NCBI RefSeq assembly: GCF_032393985.1 | Contig: NZ_CP135918.1 | Location: 5,519,724-5,583,723 of the forward strand | Direction: 5' to 3' | Length of the DNA: 64,000 bases | From: Fischerella sp. JS2 | GTDB lineage: Bacteria; Cyanobacteriota; Cyanobacteriia; Cyanobacteriales; Nostocaceae | Shown here: piece after piece, positions 1-8,618 of the stretch | Position numbering within the stretch: the stretch's first letter is position 1 | Layout of the letters: each line of letters starts with the position of its first letter | The notes under the pieces: model-generated | Databases searched by the model: none | What the model was told of the DNA's origin: nothing | The model's input: the letters and a program-made list of their open reading frames with translations, nothing else | Translations under genes and position numbers: made by a program

Positions 1-419
1 ATCAGCGATTTTCTTTACTTCCCGATTATTGACATCAAGTTCGGCTAATTGCTTACGATATTATGCTTGTTTGGGGGTAATGGGTAATTGGTTTTTCCCA
101 TTACCCATTACCTATTACCAGCCTACGCGACAGCATAAGTATTCAAGCGAACATAATATGACATGTTGAACATGCACAATCATGTTTTCCAATTTATGGA
201 GTTCGAGTTGAAACGGGTGAACGTAATAATGCATAAGTATGATCCGAAATCAAGTATTACTTATTGAAGATACAAAGAAGAATGTCTTGATTTCTGAACA
301 ATTATAGAGGACTCTGAAGCAAATTGGCGATCGCTCAAATTATTATGATTTTGTAGACCCCCTGAGAATTTCTTCCCCTCCACAAAAACCTCAATCCTTA
401 CATAATCAGAGCAAAGCCA
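1..419. other. Intergenic stretch, no complete gene
   Basis: Nothing convincing is encoded here. On the minus strand bases 1-60 are open (about 20 codons, YRKQLAELDVNN then REVKKIAD) but a stop lies just upstream at 61-63 and no start codon is visible, so this is either a gene remnant running off the left edge or chance. A 12-bp perfect inverted repeat lies at 76-87 and 101-112. Confidence 0.4.
76..112. repeat. 12-bp inverted repeat hairpin
   Basis: GGTAATGGGTAA at 76-87 pairs perfectly with TTACCCATTACC at 101-112 across a 13-base loop. It is built of TAATGGG-like heptamers, as in other short tandem repeats of this genome. No T-run follows, so a terminator role is not supported. Confidence 0.5.
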
Positions 420-899
420 GTGGTTGAAATTAGACCAATCCAGCAACATGAGATCGAACAAGCCAAGCAAATCGTTGTGGGAGTTAGCCTAGAAATTTGG
501 CAAGGTGTACTAACTGAAGCAGATTTTTTGCGCTTTGATTCAATGTCCGATATCGAGAATGTGCAGTCACATTATTTCGACAACTGCGGTATATTCTTAG
601 TCTTGGTCGATGGTGAACAAGTTGTAGGCACAGGGGCAATTCGACGACTTGATGATGAAATTTGTGAACTCAAGCGAATGTGGTTTCTCAAAGACTATCG
701 AGGACAGGGGTTTGGCTGGAAAATGGCTCAAATGCTCTTCGATTTTGCCCAGCAAGCAGGGTATCGGAAAGTGAGACTCGATCTAGCTGACGAAAAGCGA
801 CAACCACAAGCACTCAAACTTTATAGAAAACTTGGTTTCTACTCAATTGAACGGTATAACGATAGTTCATGTACTGTGTTTATGGAGAAGGTTGTTTGA
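420..899 (+). CDS. GNAT family N-acetyltransferase
   Basis: A 159-residue stand-alone GNAT-fold acetyltransferase, expected to move an acetyl group from acetyl-CoA to an amine; the substrate cannot be read from sequence. Motif A is clear: a beta strand (ELKRMWFL) followed by the acetyl-CoA pyrophosphate loop RGQGFGWKMAQ near residues 94-104, and the C-terminal LYRKLGFY typical of motif B is at about residues 134-141. Length matches small single-domain GNATs. The start is GTG at 420. It stands alone, with a 21-bp inverted repeat downstream. Family assignment is firm, substrate unknown. Confidence 0.85.
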   Translation: MVEIRPIQQHEIEQAKQIVVGVSLEIWQGVLTEADFLRFDSMSDIENVQSHYFDNCGIFLVLVDGEQVVGTGAIRRLDDEICELKRMWFLKDYRGQGFGWKMAQMLFDFAQQAGYRKVRLDLADEKRQPQALKLYRKLGFYSIERYNDSSCTVFMEKVV

Positions 900-1238
900 C
901 TACTCCCTCAAATAGCCAAAAGTAAAAGGTAAAAGGTAAAAGTAATGGGAAGGTTTTTTTACTTTTACCTTTTACCTTTGTGTTTTTCCTAGCATTGGAT
1001 ACAAGTCGTAAATGATACCATAATTTTTTGATAATCATCAACCGTCAAAAATGTCGAAAAACCACCGTATTATCTTCATTAGTCGCTTATATACAACCTT
1101 TTGTAACCCAATCTAAACTAGATTCTAATTCCGTACTTAAGCTACAACCTTTACAAGCAAGCGTGACCGTAAGATTAATGATACTTATCGGTATCATTGA
1201 AGCAAAAGATATTGAATACCAATTTAAAAATTGATTTT
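900..1238. other. Intergenic stretch with a 21-bp perfect inverted repeat
   Basis: Bases 925-945 (AAAGGTAAAAGG then TAAAAGTAA) pair perfectly with 959-979 over a 13-base loop that contains a T-run. It could end transcription of the acetyltransferase gene, but is also made of AAAAGGT heptamers and so may be a dispersed repeat. The remainder (980-1238) holds no supportable gene; the short open frame at 1028-1234 lacks a ribosome site and any recognisable protein character. Confidence 0.5.
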
Positions 1239-1652
1239 CTAAGTCGGATCGATAATCGGACAGATGGTATTTTCAGGTATTTCAGAAACCGATTCCCAGC
1301 CTGAAAGTAGCCCTTCTAACTCCAACTTCAACACTTGTAGCTGTTCGATTTGGTGTGCGATCGCTGCAATTTTATCATTTAGTTTTGCTTTAATGTGGTC
1401 GCAGGGTAAGTCCCCTTGGTCATGCACATCCAGCAACTCTTTAATCTCTAACAAGCTCAATCCCAGGTTCTGAGCGCGCTTAATAAAGCTTAAGCGGGCA
1501 AAAACAGTTGAGTTAAATAATCGAAATCCGCCCTCAGTCCGATCCGAAGCCTTGAGTAAGCCCAGTTCTTCGTAGTAACGAATTGTTTTGATAGGAATGC
1601 CACTTTCTTTAGCAACTAAACCAATTTGCTTGAGTGTTTCTTGGGTTAACAT
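1239..1652 (-). CDS. MerR-family metal-responsive regulator (CueR/ZntR-like)
   Basis: A 137-residue transcription regulator of the MerR family, which bends and untwists promoters with overlong spacers when metal binds. The N-terminal winged helix is clear (GLVAKESGIPIKTIRYYEEL, residues 11-30, then GLL), followed by the long dimer helix (about 86-116) and a C-terminal metal loop. Metal residues: C84 at the position of CueR Ser77 (Cys in ZntR/MerR) and C131 in CPIIDP, matching CueR Cys120; a counterpart of CueR Cys112 is absent. It is the last gene of the leftward metal operon, 10 bp after the cupredoxin gene, so probably autoregulated through the operator at 4928-4959. Whether it senses Cu+ or a divalent metal is unresolved. 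Confidence 0.88.
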   Translation of the reverse strand: MLTQETLKQIGLVAKESGIPIKTIRYYEELGLLKASDRTEGGFRLFNSTVFARLSFIKRAQNLGLSLLEIKELLDVHDQGDLPCDHIKAKLNDKIAAIAHQIEQLQVLKLELEGLLSGWESVSEIPENTICPIIDPT

Positions 1653-1661
1653 AATTAACTC

Positions 1662-2249
1662 CTACTTAGTTGGTTGAGTATCTGCTACAGTCTCATCATC
1701 CTTTGAAGATTGAACTTGCCCTTGCCCTGCTTCGACTTTAACTTCGCCCCGAAACATATTCATGCCGCAGGTAAAAGTGTAAGTCCCTGGTTGCTTGGGA
1801 GTAAACTCAATCGGAGTAACTTGGTTAAGGGGTAGCTGTTGGGCAATATAGAAGTCAGGAAACCGGACTTCTTCAAGGCAACTACTGGGATCTTGACGGT
1901 AGAAGTTGAGCCGGACTCTTTGACCTGAATTAACTACAACTTGGCTTGGTTCATATCCACCATCAACGGTAATTGTTACTTCCTGGACTCCCTGCTTTAA
2001 TTGTGCTTTTTGCGATTTTGGCTTACTCAGCAAAAACCACCATAACTCCAGTCCGATCAATCCTAATCCACCAGCACTAACAGCTGCTTTTGCCCACAAT
2101 GGTTGTTCGATGCGACGGAACTGACTTGTTTGTTTTGCTTGAGATGATTGCATCTGTTCGTGGGACATTTGTGCAACTGCTTTGTGAGAAGCAATTCCAA
2201 ACACCAATCCCAAACTGGCAACACTGCCAATGATTGCTGTTTTGTTCAT
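1662..2249 (-). CDS. Membrane-anchored cupredoxin-domain protein
   Basis: A 195-residue protein with an N-terminal hydrophobic export segment (residues 4-26), a second membrane helix (about 55-74) and a C-terminal cupredoxin_1-type beta domain (about 88-173). Probable copper ligands are C124 (in SSCLEEV), C161 in FTCGMNMF, and M163 or M165. Such domains occur with copper exporters in many bacteria and probably hold or pass copper outside the cytoplasm. It follows the ATPase and a 26-codon gene and precedes merR by 10 bp, so co-transcription is likely. Topology (extracytoplasmic domain) is inferred from the two helices. Confidence 0.8.
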   Translation of the reverse strand: MNKTAIIGSVASLGLVFGIASHKAVAQMSHEQMQSSQAKQTSQFRRIEQPLWAKAAVSAGGLGLIGLELWWFLLSKPKSQKAQLKQGVQEVTITVDGGYEPSQVVVNSGQRVRLNFYRQDPSSCLEEVRFPDFYIAQQLPLNQVTPIEFTPKQPGTYTFTCGMNMFRGEVKVEAGQGQVQSSKDDETVADTQPTK

Positions 2250-2290
2250 TATTTAAACACCTCCGTTAGCGAATGCAACTATAGGGCAAG

Positions 2291-2371
2291 CTATACTAAT
2301 GCGCCCCAAATAGCTCCAAGTAAAAATCCAAATCCTGCCAAGGTTGCAAAAAATGTTACTTTCCTAAGCAT
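2291..2371 (-). CDS. 26-residue hydrophobic peptide of the copper operon
   Basis: A short frame between the ATPase and cupredoxin genes, same strand. It reads MLRKVTFFATLAGFGFLLGA then IWGALV, which is one glycine-rich membrane helix with a positive N-terminus. An AAGGAG-type ribosome site lies 9-10 bases before the ATG, and it sits 23 bp after the ATPase stop codon. These two points favour a translated gene over chance. It has no Cys or His, so direct metal binding is unlikely; a small partner of the ATPase or cupredoxin is possible. Function unknown. Confidence 0.55.
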   Translation of the reverse strand: MLRKVTFFATLAGFGFLLGAIWGALV

Positions 2372-2394
2372 TGTTATTACTCCTTGTGATTTAT

Positions 2395-4653
2395 TCAACC
2401 AATTGTTTTAGGTTGAAAGTTACGCAAACGCAGGGCATTCGTCACTACCGATACAGAACTAAACGCCATTGCTGCACCTGCAATAATTGGACTAAGCAAC
2501 CAACCGAAGAAGGGAAAAAGAATTCCGGCTGCGATTGGAATCCCAGCGACGTTATAGATAAAGGCGAAAAAGAGATTCTGACGAATGTTGCGAATCGTGG
2601 CACGACTCAGTTGAATGGCAGTGACAATACCTTGTAAATCTCCAGAGATCAGGGTAATATCACTAGCTGCGATCGCTACATCTGTTCCTGTGCCAATTGC
2701 GATCCCAACGTCGGCTTGAGCTAGTGCTGGTGCATCATTAATACCATCCCCGACCATTGCCACTATTTTGCCTTCCGACTGAATTTGTTCGACAGTCTCG
2801 GCTTTTTGATCCGGGCGAACTTCCGCCAAGACTCGCTTAATGCCCACTTCCCGGGCAATGACTTCGGCAGTGCGGCGATTGTCCCCGGTCAACATCACTA
2901 CTTCCAATCCCATTTTCTGCAATGCCCGAATCGCGTTTACAGAAGATGGTTTCACCGCATCAGCAATGCCCATAATCCCTTGGACTGTGCTATTTACAGC
3001 AATCCAGATCACCGTCTTACCTAGATACTCCAAGCGATCCCAATGTTCCTGCAATGCACTTGTATCAATGCCTAACTCATTCATCCAACGGTGAGTGCCA
3101 ATTTGTACCCATTGATTTGACACGTACCCTTGCACACCACTACCAGCGATCGCTTCAAACTCCTGTGCATCTGTTAATTCTACACCTTGAGATTGAGCAT
3201 ACTGCACAACTGCTTCTGCCAAAGGATGTTCTGAATTGCGTTCGACGGATGCTGCAAGGCGCAGAAGATTTAGCTCATTGTTATTGGCTGTACCGCTAAC
3301 GGTTATAAAATCGGTGACAGTCGGCTTACCTTGCGTAATTGTACCCGTTTTGTCGAGAACAACAGTCTTGAGCTTGTGCGCGAGTTCCAGACTTTCTGCC
3401 CCTTTGATCAGGATGCCATTTTCTGCACCCTTACCTGTCCCTACCATAATGGAGGTTGGAGTTGCCAAGCCAAGGGCACAGGGACATGCAATGATTAGGA
3501 CTCCGACTGTTGTAATCAGTGCCATCGTCACATTGCCCATGATGTTATACCAGATGATAAAAGTAGCGATCGCAATGGCAATTACGGCAGGCACAAACCA
3601 TCCAGTAACTTGGTCGGCTAGCTTTTGAATTGGTGCTTTCGACCCTTGGGCTTGCTGTACTAACTTGACAATCTGCGCTAAAAATGTATCTTTACCGACT
3701 CGCGTGGCTCGGAATTTGAAACTACCAGTTTTGTTGATTGTGGCTCCAATCACTTCGTCACCTGGGTGTTTCTTCACAGGTACACTTTCACCCGTGACCA
3801 TTGCCTCATCAATAGTCGAGGAGCCATCAATAATCTCGCCATCCACAGGAATCTTTTCACCCGGACGCACTAAAACAATATCACCTTCAATTACTTGGGC
3901 AATAGGAATGTCAACCTCTTTGCGATCGCGAATCACACGAGCGGTTTTAGCTTGCAAGCCTACAAGCTTACGAATTGCTTGGGAGGTTTGTCCTTTGGCA
4001 CGATTTTCCAGCAGTCGTCCCAGCAAAATTAGAGTAATGATGACTACAGCTGCTTCGTAGTACACATCAGCTGGTAATCCCTGGTTAGTGAAGAACCCAG
4101 GCAAGAAGGTGGGGAAGAGGGAATAGAGATAAGCGGCACCTGTACCAATTGCCACCAAAGTATCCATTGTTGCCGCGTGACGTTTGAGAGCTTTCCAGGC
4201 ATTGATAAAGAAAGATGCACCACACCAAAACAGCACAGGTGTTGCCAGCACAAGCTGTAACCAAGGATTATGCAACCACATGGGAATCAAAGGAATGGAC
4301 AACCCCGTCATCATCGGTAGCGAACTAATGACTAGAATGGCGCTGATTATGCCGCCAACCCAAACTTTTCTAACTAAGGCTCGATTTTCGGCTTGACGTG
4401 CTTGCTGTTCTGCATCATCCGTGGTAAGTAAATCATCGTCTTGTATAGGTTGAGCAGAGTATCCTACCGCATCTACCGCATCGCAAATTGCTTTTGGGTT
4501 AGTTTTTCTCTTGTCATAGGTGACAGTGGCTTGCTCTGCCCCAAAGTTAACGCTACACTCATTCACACCATCAACGGAGCGAATCGTATCTTCAATTGTT
4601 TTAGCGCAAGAGGCACAACTCATACCCCGCAGTTTCAGATTCGTGTTTTCCAT
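2395..4653 (-). CDS. copA: Copper-exporting P1B-type ATPase
   Basis: A 752-residue Cu+-transporting ATPase. One N-terminal heavy-metal domain has GMSCASC (C13, C16). The membrane metal site CPC is at 390-392, the phosphatase-loop TGES at 287-290, the phosphorylated Asp in DKTGT at 434, the nucleotide-binding SEHP at 474-477 and GDGIND at 635-640; all P1B-1 hallmarks are present. The start is set at the ATG at 4651-4653 behind a strong AGGAGG site; an upstream in-frame extension would overlap the chaperone gene and reads as non-homologous sequence. It is the second gene of the metal operon, 43 bp after the chaperone. Confidence 0.96.
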   Translation of the reverse strand: MENTNLKLRGMSCASCAKTIEDTIRSVDGVNECSVNFGAEQATVTYDKRKTNPKAICDAVDAVGYSAQPIQDDDLLTTDDAEQQARQAENRALVRKVWVGGIISAILVISSLPMMTGLSIPLIPMWLHNPWLQLVLATPVLFWCGASFFINAWKALKRHAATMDTLVAIGTGAAYLYSLFPTFLPGFFTNQGLPADVYYEAAVVIITLILLGRLLENRAKGQTSQAIRKLVGLQAKTARVIRDRKEVDIPIAQVIEGDIVLVRPGEKIPVDGEIIDGSSTIDEAMVTGESVPVKKHPGDEVIGATINKTGSFKFRATRVGKDTFLAQIVKLVQQAQGSKAPIQKLADQVTGWFVPAVIAIAIATFIIWYNIMGNVTMALITTVGVLIIACPCALGLATPTSIMVGTGKGAENGILIKGAESLELAHKLKTVVLDKTGTITQGKPTVTDFITVSGTANNNELNLLRLAASVERNSEHPLAEAVVQYAQSQGVELTDAQEFEAIAGSGVQGYVSNQWVQIGTHRWMNELGIDTSALQEHWDRLEYLGKTVIWIAVNSTVQGIMGIADAVKPSSVNAIRALQKMGLEVVMLTGDNRRTAEVIAREVGIKRVLAEVRPDQKAETVEQIQSEGKIVAMVGDGINDAPALAQADVGIAIGTGTDVAIAASDITLISGDLQGIVTAIQLSRATIRNIRQNLFFAFIYNVAGIPIAAGILFPFFGWLLSPIIAGAAMAFSSVSVVTNALRLRNFQPKTIG

Positions 4654-4696
4654 TGTCAAACCTCCTAACGATGTCCTGAACTGCTTTTTCAAGATT

Positions 4697-4897
4697 TTAG
4701 TTGCCAGTAACCGTATAACCTGCGGCTGTAATTGCTTCTGTGATGGCAACTTCTGCTGCTTGAGTTTCGATATAGACAAGCTTAGTTTTGGTATCAGCCT
4801 GAACGATGGCAGTTGGATCAACGGTTTTCACCGCTTTTGTGATGCTTTCGACACAGGCAGAACAAGCCATATTAGGAACTTTAAGGGGAAGTTTCAT
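4697..4897 (-). CDS. Atx1/CopZ-like copper chaperone
   Basis: A 66-residue heavy-metal-associated domain protein with MACSAC near the N-terminus (MxCxxC), the standard Cu+ site of Atx1/CopZ chaperones that hand copper to the N-terminal domain of the ATPase. The beta-alpha-beta-beta-alpha-beta length is right. The ATG at 4895-4897 is preferred; a GTG three codons upstream (4906) is an alternative. It is the first gene of the operon, directly downstream of the MerR-type promoter. The family is firm; the gene name varies between genomes, so none is given. Confidence 0.88.
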   Translation of the reverse strand: MKLPLKVPNMACSACVESITKAVKTVDPTAIVQADTKTKLVYIETQAAEVAITEAITAAGYTVTGN

Positions 4898-4927
4898 TTT
4901 ACGCACTCTATTTAATCAACTAATCTC

Positions 4928-4959
4928 ATTGTGAAATCTCTACCTTGCTGGAGAGTCAA
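4928..4959 (-). promoter_or_regulatory. CueR-like MerR operator and promoter of the copper operon
   Basis: On the minus strand TTGACT (4954-4959) and CACAAT (4928-4933) form -35 and -10 boxes separated by 20 bp, the overlong spacing typical of MerR-regulated promoters. Inside lies the interrupted dyad CTCTCC-AGCAAG-GTAGAG (4938-4955), very close to known CueR operators, including the central AGCAAG. It is 30 bp upstream of the chaperone start, and a MerR gene ends the operon. Confidence 0.8.
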
Positions 4960-5114
4960 GGGGTTAGTGAGAAAAAATTTATCTTGCCTATGGATGAAGC
5001 GAAATAGATGCCAATACTGGGATAATATAGGTATTAGAAGCAGCTGTAGGTAAATTGGAACTTATTTTGGAAATATTCTGTCTCCAAAATTGAGCCATTG
5101 AGTTAGTCAAATTT

Positions 5115-5543
5115 ATGGAAACTAAGGGCGATTCTGAACAGAGAAGTATTCAAAATTCTGGATCGGTTCTCAAGCTGCGTCGGCTGGTAGGCTCAGCAGT
5201 AGTTGTGGTTTCTGTAGGAATAGCTAGTTATGCAGCTGGTTTTGCTATTGCTAAGCAGGAAATTAACTCCAAAGCAAGCATTCAACAGGTAAAATTACAA
5301 GCCAAGTTATGCCGCAAATTCAATCGCGGTGAGGTGGAAGCACAAGATGCTGCTGCTGGTGGTAAGATATCTGGCGTGCATGATATTTTGGCAGATTTGC
5401 AAACAGTACAAGTTGAGCTAGCTAAGAAAAGACTTGTGTTTGTGGAAGAACAACCAACAATTGTGAAGTTGAAGTCTCAAGAAGCAGCTTTAAAATCTTT
5501 ATTAAAGCAACGTATAGATGGTATTTGTAACGTTGTGAATTAA
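5115..5543 (+). CDS. Membrane-anchored hypothetical protein with C-terminal coiled coil
   Basis: A 142-residue protein with one membrane helix near residues 25-47 (VGSAVVVVSVGIASYAAGFA), a short extracytoplasmic part and a helical C-terminal third (LQTVQVELAKKRLVF onward). The stretch EEQPTIVKLKSQEAALKSLL resembles the last helix of polysaccharide co-polymerase (Wzz/GumC-like) proteins, where a similar motif precedes the second membrane segment, but the rest of that family is absent. It is divergent from the copper operon and ends before a clear terminator. No function is assigned. Confidence 0.6.
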   Translation: METKGDSEQRSIQNSGSVLKLRRLVGSAVVVVSVGIASYAAGFAIAKQEINSKASIQQVKLQAKLCRKFNRGEVEAQDAAAGGKISGVHDILADLQTVQVELAKKRLVFVEEQPTIVKLKSQEAALKSLLKQRIDGICNVVN

Positions 5544-5588
5544 TAATTAATTGATATTAAGCGTTTTCTTTGCAAATAATACATTCAG

Positions 5589-5620
5589 AAACCGCACCAG
5601 GCAAAAGAACTGCGGTTTTT
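5589..5620 (+). terminator. Rho-independent terminator
   Basis: AAACCGCA (5589-5596) pairs with TGCGGTTT (5611-5618), followed by a T-run to 5620. It ends the membrane-protein gene 45 bp upstream. Confidence 0.7.
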
Positions 5621-5823
5621 GACGATTTCTTACCAAATTCGGAAAAAGGTGGAGGGGTAAGATTTCCAGGAATTTAAAAAACCTGTAGGCTGTTGAGGAT
5701 GAGGGCGTTCATCTTGCGTAAAGTTCCACTACTAAATAGTTAAGTAAGTTGGGACTTTGCGATCGCATTGATATTGAGTGCCATCCTCTTTACCCCATAT
5801 CCACTATTTTAACGATTTATACG

Positions 5824-7020
5824 ATGAATTCGATAGTTTCTGTTTCCAACGCTGACAATTATGACCAGCCTCAAAGTAAGCGCCTGCTATCCATAGATGT
5901 GTGGCGCGGACTTGTCATGGTGCTAATGGCCTTAGACCATGTGCGATCATTTTTTACCAATGTCCGGTTTAATCCCTTAGATATCACCCAGACTACCATC
6001 CCTTTGTTTTTCACTAGATGGGCGACTCATTTATGCGCGCCCTCTTTTGTTTTTCTAGCAGGTATCGCCACCTATCTTTCTCTCCAGCGTTATAAAAACA
6101 AACGAGAACTTTCTCGCTTTCTGTTCACGCGCGGATTATGGTTGGTGTTTCTGGAGTTAACAGTAATTAGCCTTGCATGGACTTTCAACCCGACCTTTTT
6201 GGGGGCGGGTGTACTGTGGGTCATTGGTTGGTCTATGGTAGTCTTAGCAGTGCTGATTCATCTTCCAACTAGAGCGATCGCTACATTCGGAATCCTGCTC
6301 ATAGTCGGACACAATTTGTTTGATAATTTACATGTTGACCAGTTAGGACGATGGGGTTGGTTGTGGGCGGTGCTTCACGAACAACAAATGTTCACACCCT
6401 TTCCTGGAATCACCTTTTTCATCGTCTATCCCCTCATTCCTTGGATAGGAGTGATGGCGGTAGGTTATGCTTTTGGAAGAGTATTTAATTTGGCAAAATC
6501 TCAGCGCAGCCAGTTGCTTCAACGTTTAGGGTTAAGTCTAATTGTAAGCTTCATTATCCTCCGAGCAATTAATGTTTATGGCGACCCTAAACCTTGGTCA
6601 TTTCAGTCTAGCTTTTCTCGCACCCTGCTATCATTTATCAACTGCCATAAATATCCACCTTCATTGCTCTTTTTATTGATAACCCTTGGTATAGCAATCC
6701 TAATATTTCATTTGTTTGAAAACCATAGATTTAGAATTCTTAAACCCCTTGCACTCTTCGGTCGAGTTCCTCTATTTTTCTACATTATCCACCTTTGGCT
6801 AATCCACATTGCTGCTGTCCTACTTGCCTTCCCTAGTTACGGTTGGAAAGCAATTATTCAGCCCTACATCATATCTCGTCTAATGCCACCAGACTATGGG
6901 TATAATTTACCAAAGATTTATATTCTCTGGATCATCGTGCTTGTTATCTTGTATCCCATTTGTAATTGGTTTGCCAACTATAAAGCAAAACATCAAAATT
7001 GGTGGTTAAATTACTTGTAA
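5824..7020 (+). CDS. DUF1624/heparan-alpha-glucosaminide acetyltransferase-like membrane protein
   Basis: A 398-residue polytopic membrane protein with about ten hydrophobic segments. Its N-terminus carries the family signature LLSIDVWRGLVMVLMALDHV and, further on, the conserved RWATHLCAPSFVFLAG. Members of the HGSNAT_cat/DUF1624 group resemble lysosomal transmembrane acetyltransferases, which carry acetyl groups across the membrane to sugars; the bacterial substrate is not known. The ATG at 5824 is chosen because the sequence before it back to a possible TTG at 5749 has no family character. It converges on the methyltransferase gene with an 11-bp gap. Confidence 0.8.
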   Translation: MNSIVSVSNADNYDQPQSKRLLSIDVWRGLVMVLMALDHVRSFFTNVRFNPLDITQTTIPLFFTRWATHLCAPSFVFLAGIATYLSLQRYKNKRELSRFLFTRGLWLVFLELTVISLAWTFNPTFLGAGVLWVIGWSMVVLAVLIHLPTRAIATFGILLIVGHNLFDNLHVDQLGRWGWLWAVLHEQQMFTPFPGITFFIVYPLIPWIGVMAVGYAFGRVFNLAKSQRSQLLQRLGLSLIVSFIILRAINVYGDPKPWSFQSSFSRTLLSFINCHKYPPSLLFLLITLGIAILIFHLFENHRFRILKPLALFGRVPLFFYIIHLWLIHIAAVLLAFPSYGWKAIIQPYIISRLMPPDYGYNLPKIYILWIIVLVILYPICNWFANYKAKHQNWWLNYL

Positions 7021-7031
7021 TGCTGTTATAT

Positions 7032-7709
7032 TTACCGAATCAACAACATTTCATTACCACCTTTTTGTAGTTCGTATTCTACTTTGACAATTGAAACTGT
7101 ATATCCTAGTTCTTGTAATTCTTGGGTGATGCGATCAAGATAGGGCGAACGTTGCAACATCAGAGTTAGCAGAGGAAAAATCCGTACCTCTTGACTAACT
7201 CTCAGCATCTCCTTAATGGCATCAAAGTGGAATTGGTAATCATGGTGATCTGAATACAAAAAGAGAAAATGTGAACATAAAGCTATATCATATTCTTTAT
7301 CTGGAAAATTCAGTTTTGGGAGTTCACCAATTAGATATCTTTTTTCTTGTTTTCCCTGATCATAATCACTGATAAATTTATTGATTGCTTGCACTCTATT
7401 TAATCTTAAATTATCAGCAGATTTATGATAAGACCAAATCCAATCATTAGGACTTGCCTTTACTTGGTCAATGATATTATCAACAACTTCATGAAATCTT
7501 TTCAGGATTTCATCACCACTAAATTGATATATTGGATCAATTGAAGTCACCTGTACACCCATTTTTGTAGCTTCTGCATTGAAGCTAGCCGGGCCATCGC
7601 CAACCCCTAAAATTCGCTTGTGCAAATCTGATTTAGTCAGATTGAACATTTGCACATATTCATCAAGCGATCGCCCAAAGGGAACGACTTTTTCTAACTT
7701 CATTGCCAT
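7032..7709 (-). CDS. SAM-dependent methyltransferase-like protein
   Basis: A 225-residue protein with a Rossmann-like SAM-binding core: motif I ILGVGDGPASFNAEATKMG (about residues 34-52) followed by an acidic end of strand 2 (VTSIDPIY), then DIALCSHFLFLYS as motif IV. The acceptor cannot be read. It is the third gene of a leftward trio, 21 bp after the GalU-like gene, so a role in modifying the same sugar or a linked glycoconjugate is possible but unproven. ATGs at 7709 and 7703 are both possible starts. Confidence 0.7.
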   Translation of the reverse strand: MAMKLEKVVPFGRSLDEYVQMFNLTKSDLHKRILGVGDGPASFNAEATKMGVQVTSIDPIYQFSGDEILKRFHEVVDNIIDQVKASPNDWIWSYHKSADNLRLNRVQAINKFISDYDQGKQEKRYLIGELPKLNFPDKEYDIALCSHFLFLYSDHHDYQFHFDAIKEMLRVSQEVRIFPLLTLMLQRSPYLDRITQELQELGYTVSIVKVEYELQKGGNEMLLIR

Positions 7710-7730
7710 TGGTATTTACCACTTGTATTA

Positions 7731-8618
7731 TTACCTATTTCTAAAATCAATTAGCGTCTGTAAATAAGCATCAGGCATCCCAATATCAAAACTTTTTCCT
7801 TGCACAACATATCCGATCATTCCCTCCGCTTGACGCAACTTTTCCAGACAGGTTGTTAATTGAAATTCGCCACGTTCTCGAAAGTTATTATTAATATTCT
7901 CTTCGAGAAAATCAAAAATACTTGGCGTTAATGCATACAACCCAAAAATAGATAAAAATTCATTCTCTACTATGCCTTCTACACGCAAATGCTGACGTGC
8001 ATACTCAACAGTTGGTTTTTCGTAGACTTGTGTCAACGAAAGAATAGAATTATGTTTTTGCCAAACTCCTGTGACACACCCAGCTTTATGAATAATTTCT
8101 GCTGAGATTGTTGTTAAACCAACAACACTTTGATTTGCTTGGGTGTAAACTTCTAAGACTTGACGCGCACAAGATTTTTTGATGTCTGATGCGTAAATAT
8201 GGTCGCCTAACATCAGTAAAAATGGTTGATCATTTACCCATTCTTTAGCACAATATACAGCGTGTCCATAACCTGCTTGTTCTTTTTGTGACAAAAATTT
8301 GATTCTGTCACCTAAATCTACAATGTGTTTACTATGTTTTTGATTTTCTGGTGATAGCTTTTCAAACAGTTCAGCTTTAGGCGGGTATTTAAATAAATCG
8401 ATAAAAACTTTTTTGTCTTCTGGTTGCACAATAATGCCAATTTCTTCGATCCCAGCACTAATTGCTTCTTCAACTATAAGCTGAATTACAGGTTTGACCC
8501 TGCCATCTTGATCAATAATTGGGAAAAGTTCTTTTTTCACAACTTTGGTAGCAGGAAATAAGCGAGTACCAAACCCAGCAGCAGGGATTATAGCTTTTTT
8601 AATTTGATTTTTCGGCAT
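7731..8618 (-). CDS. GalU-like sugar-1-phosphate nucleotidyltransferase
   Basis: A 295-residue nucleotidyltransferase of the UTP-glucose-1-phosphate uridylyltransferase family. The N-terminal nucleotide loop reads KAIIPAAGFGTRLFPATK (residues 8-25), then KELFPIIDQDGRVKPVIQ, and the sugar-phosphate region has LLMLGDHIYA and VYEKPTVEYA. The first 20 bp overlap the end of the kinase gene, which implies translational coupling. Being coupled to a GHMP kinase suggests it activates the kinase product to an NDP-sugar rather than serving as the general GalU; this is inference. Confidence 0.85.
   Translation of the reverse strand: MPKNQIKKAIIPAAGFGTRLFPATKVVKKELFPIIDQDGRVKPVIQLIVEEAISAGIEEIGIIVQPEDKKVFIDLFKYPPKAELFEKLSPENQKHSKHIVDLGDRIKFLSQKEQAGYGHAVYCAKEWVNDQPFLLMLGDHIYASDIKKSCARQVLEVYTQANQSVVGLTTISAEIIHKAGCVTGVWQKHNSILSLTQVYEKPTVEYARQHLRVEGIVENEFLSIFGLYALTPSIFDFLEENINNNFRERGEFQLTTCLEKLRQAEGMIGYVVQGKSFDIGMPDAYLQTLIDFRNR

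Noticed and set aside
1028-1234. 68-codon open frame on the plus strand
   Set aside because: No ribosome site, no domain, odd composition; lies downstream of merR where nothing is expected.
4654-4821. N-terminal extension of CopA upstream of MENTNLK
   Set aside because: It overlaps the chaperone gene in another frame and a strong AGGAGG precedes the ATG at 4653.
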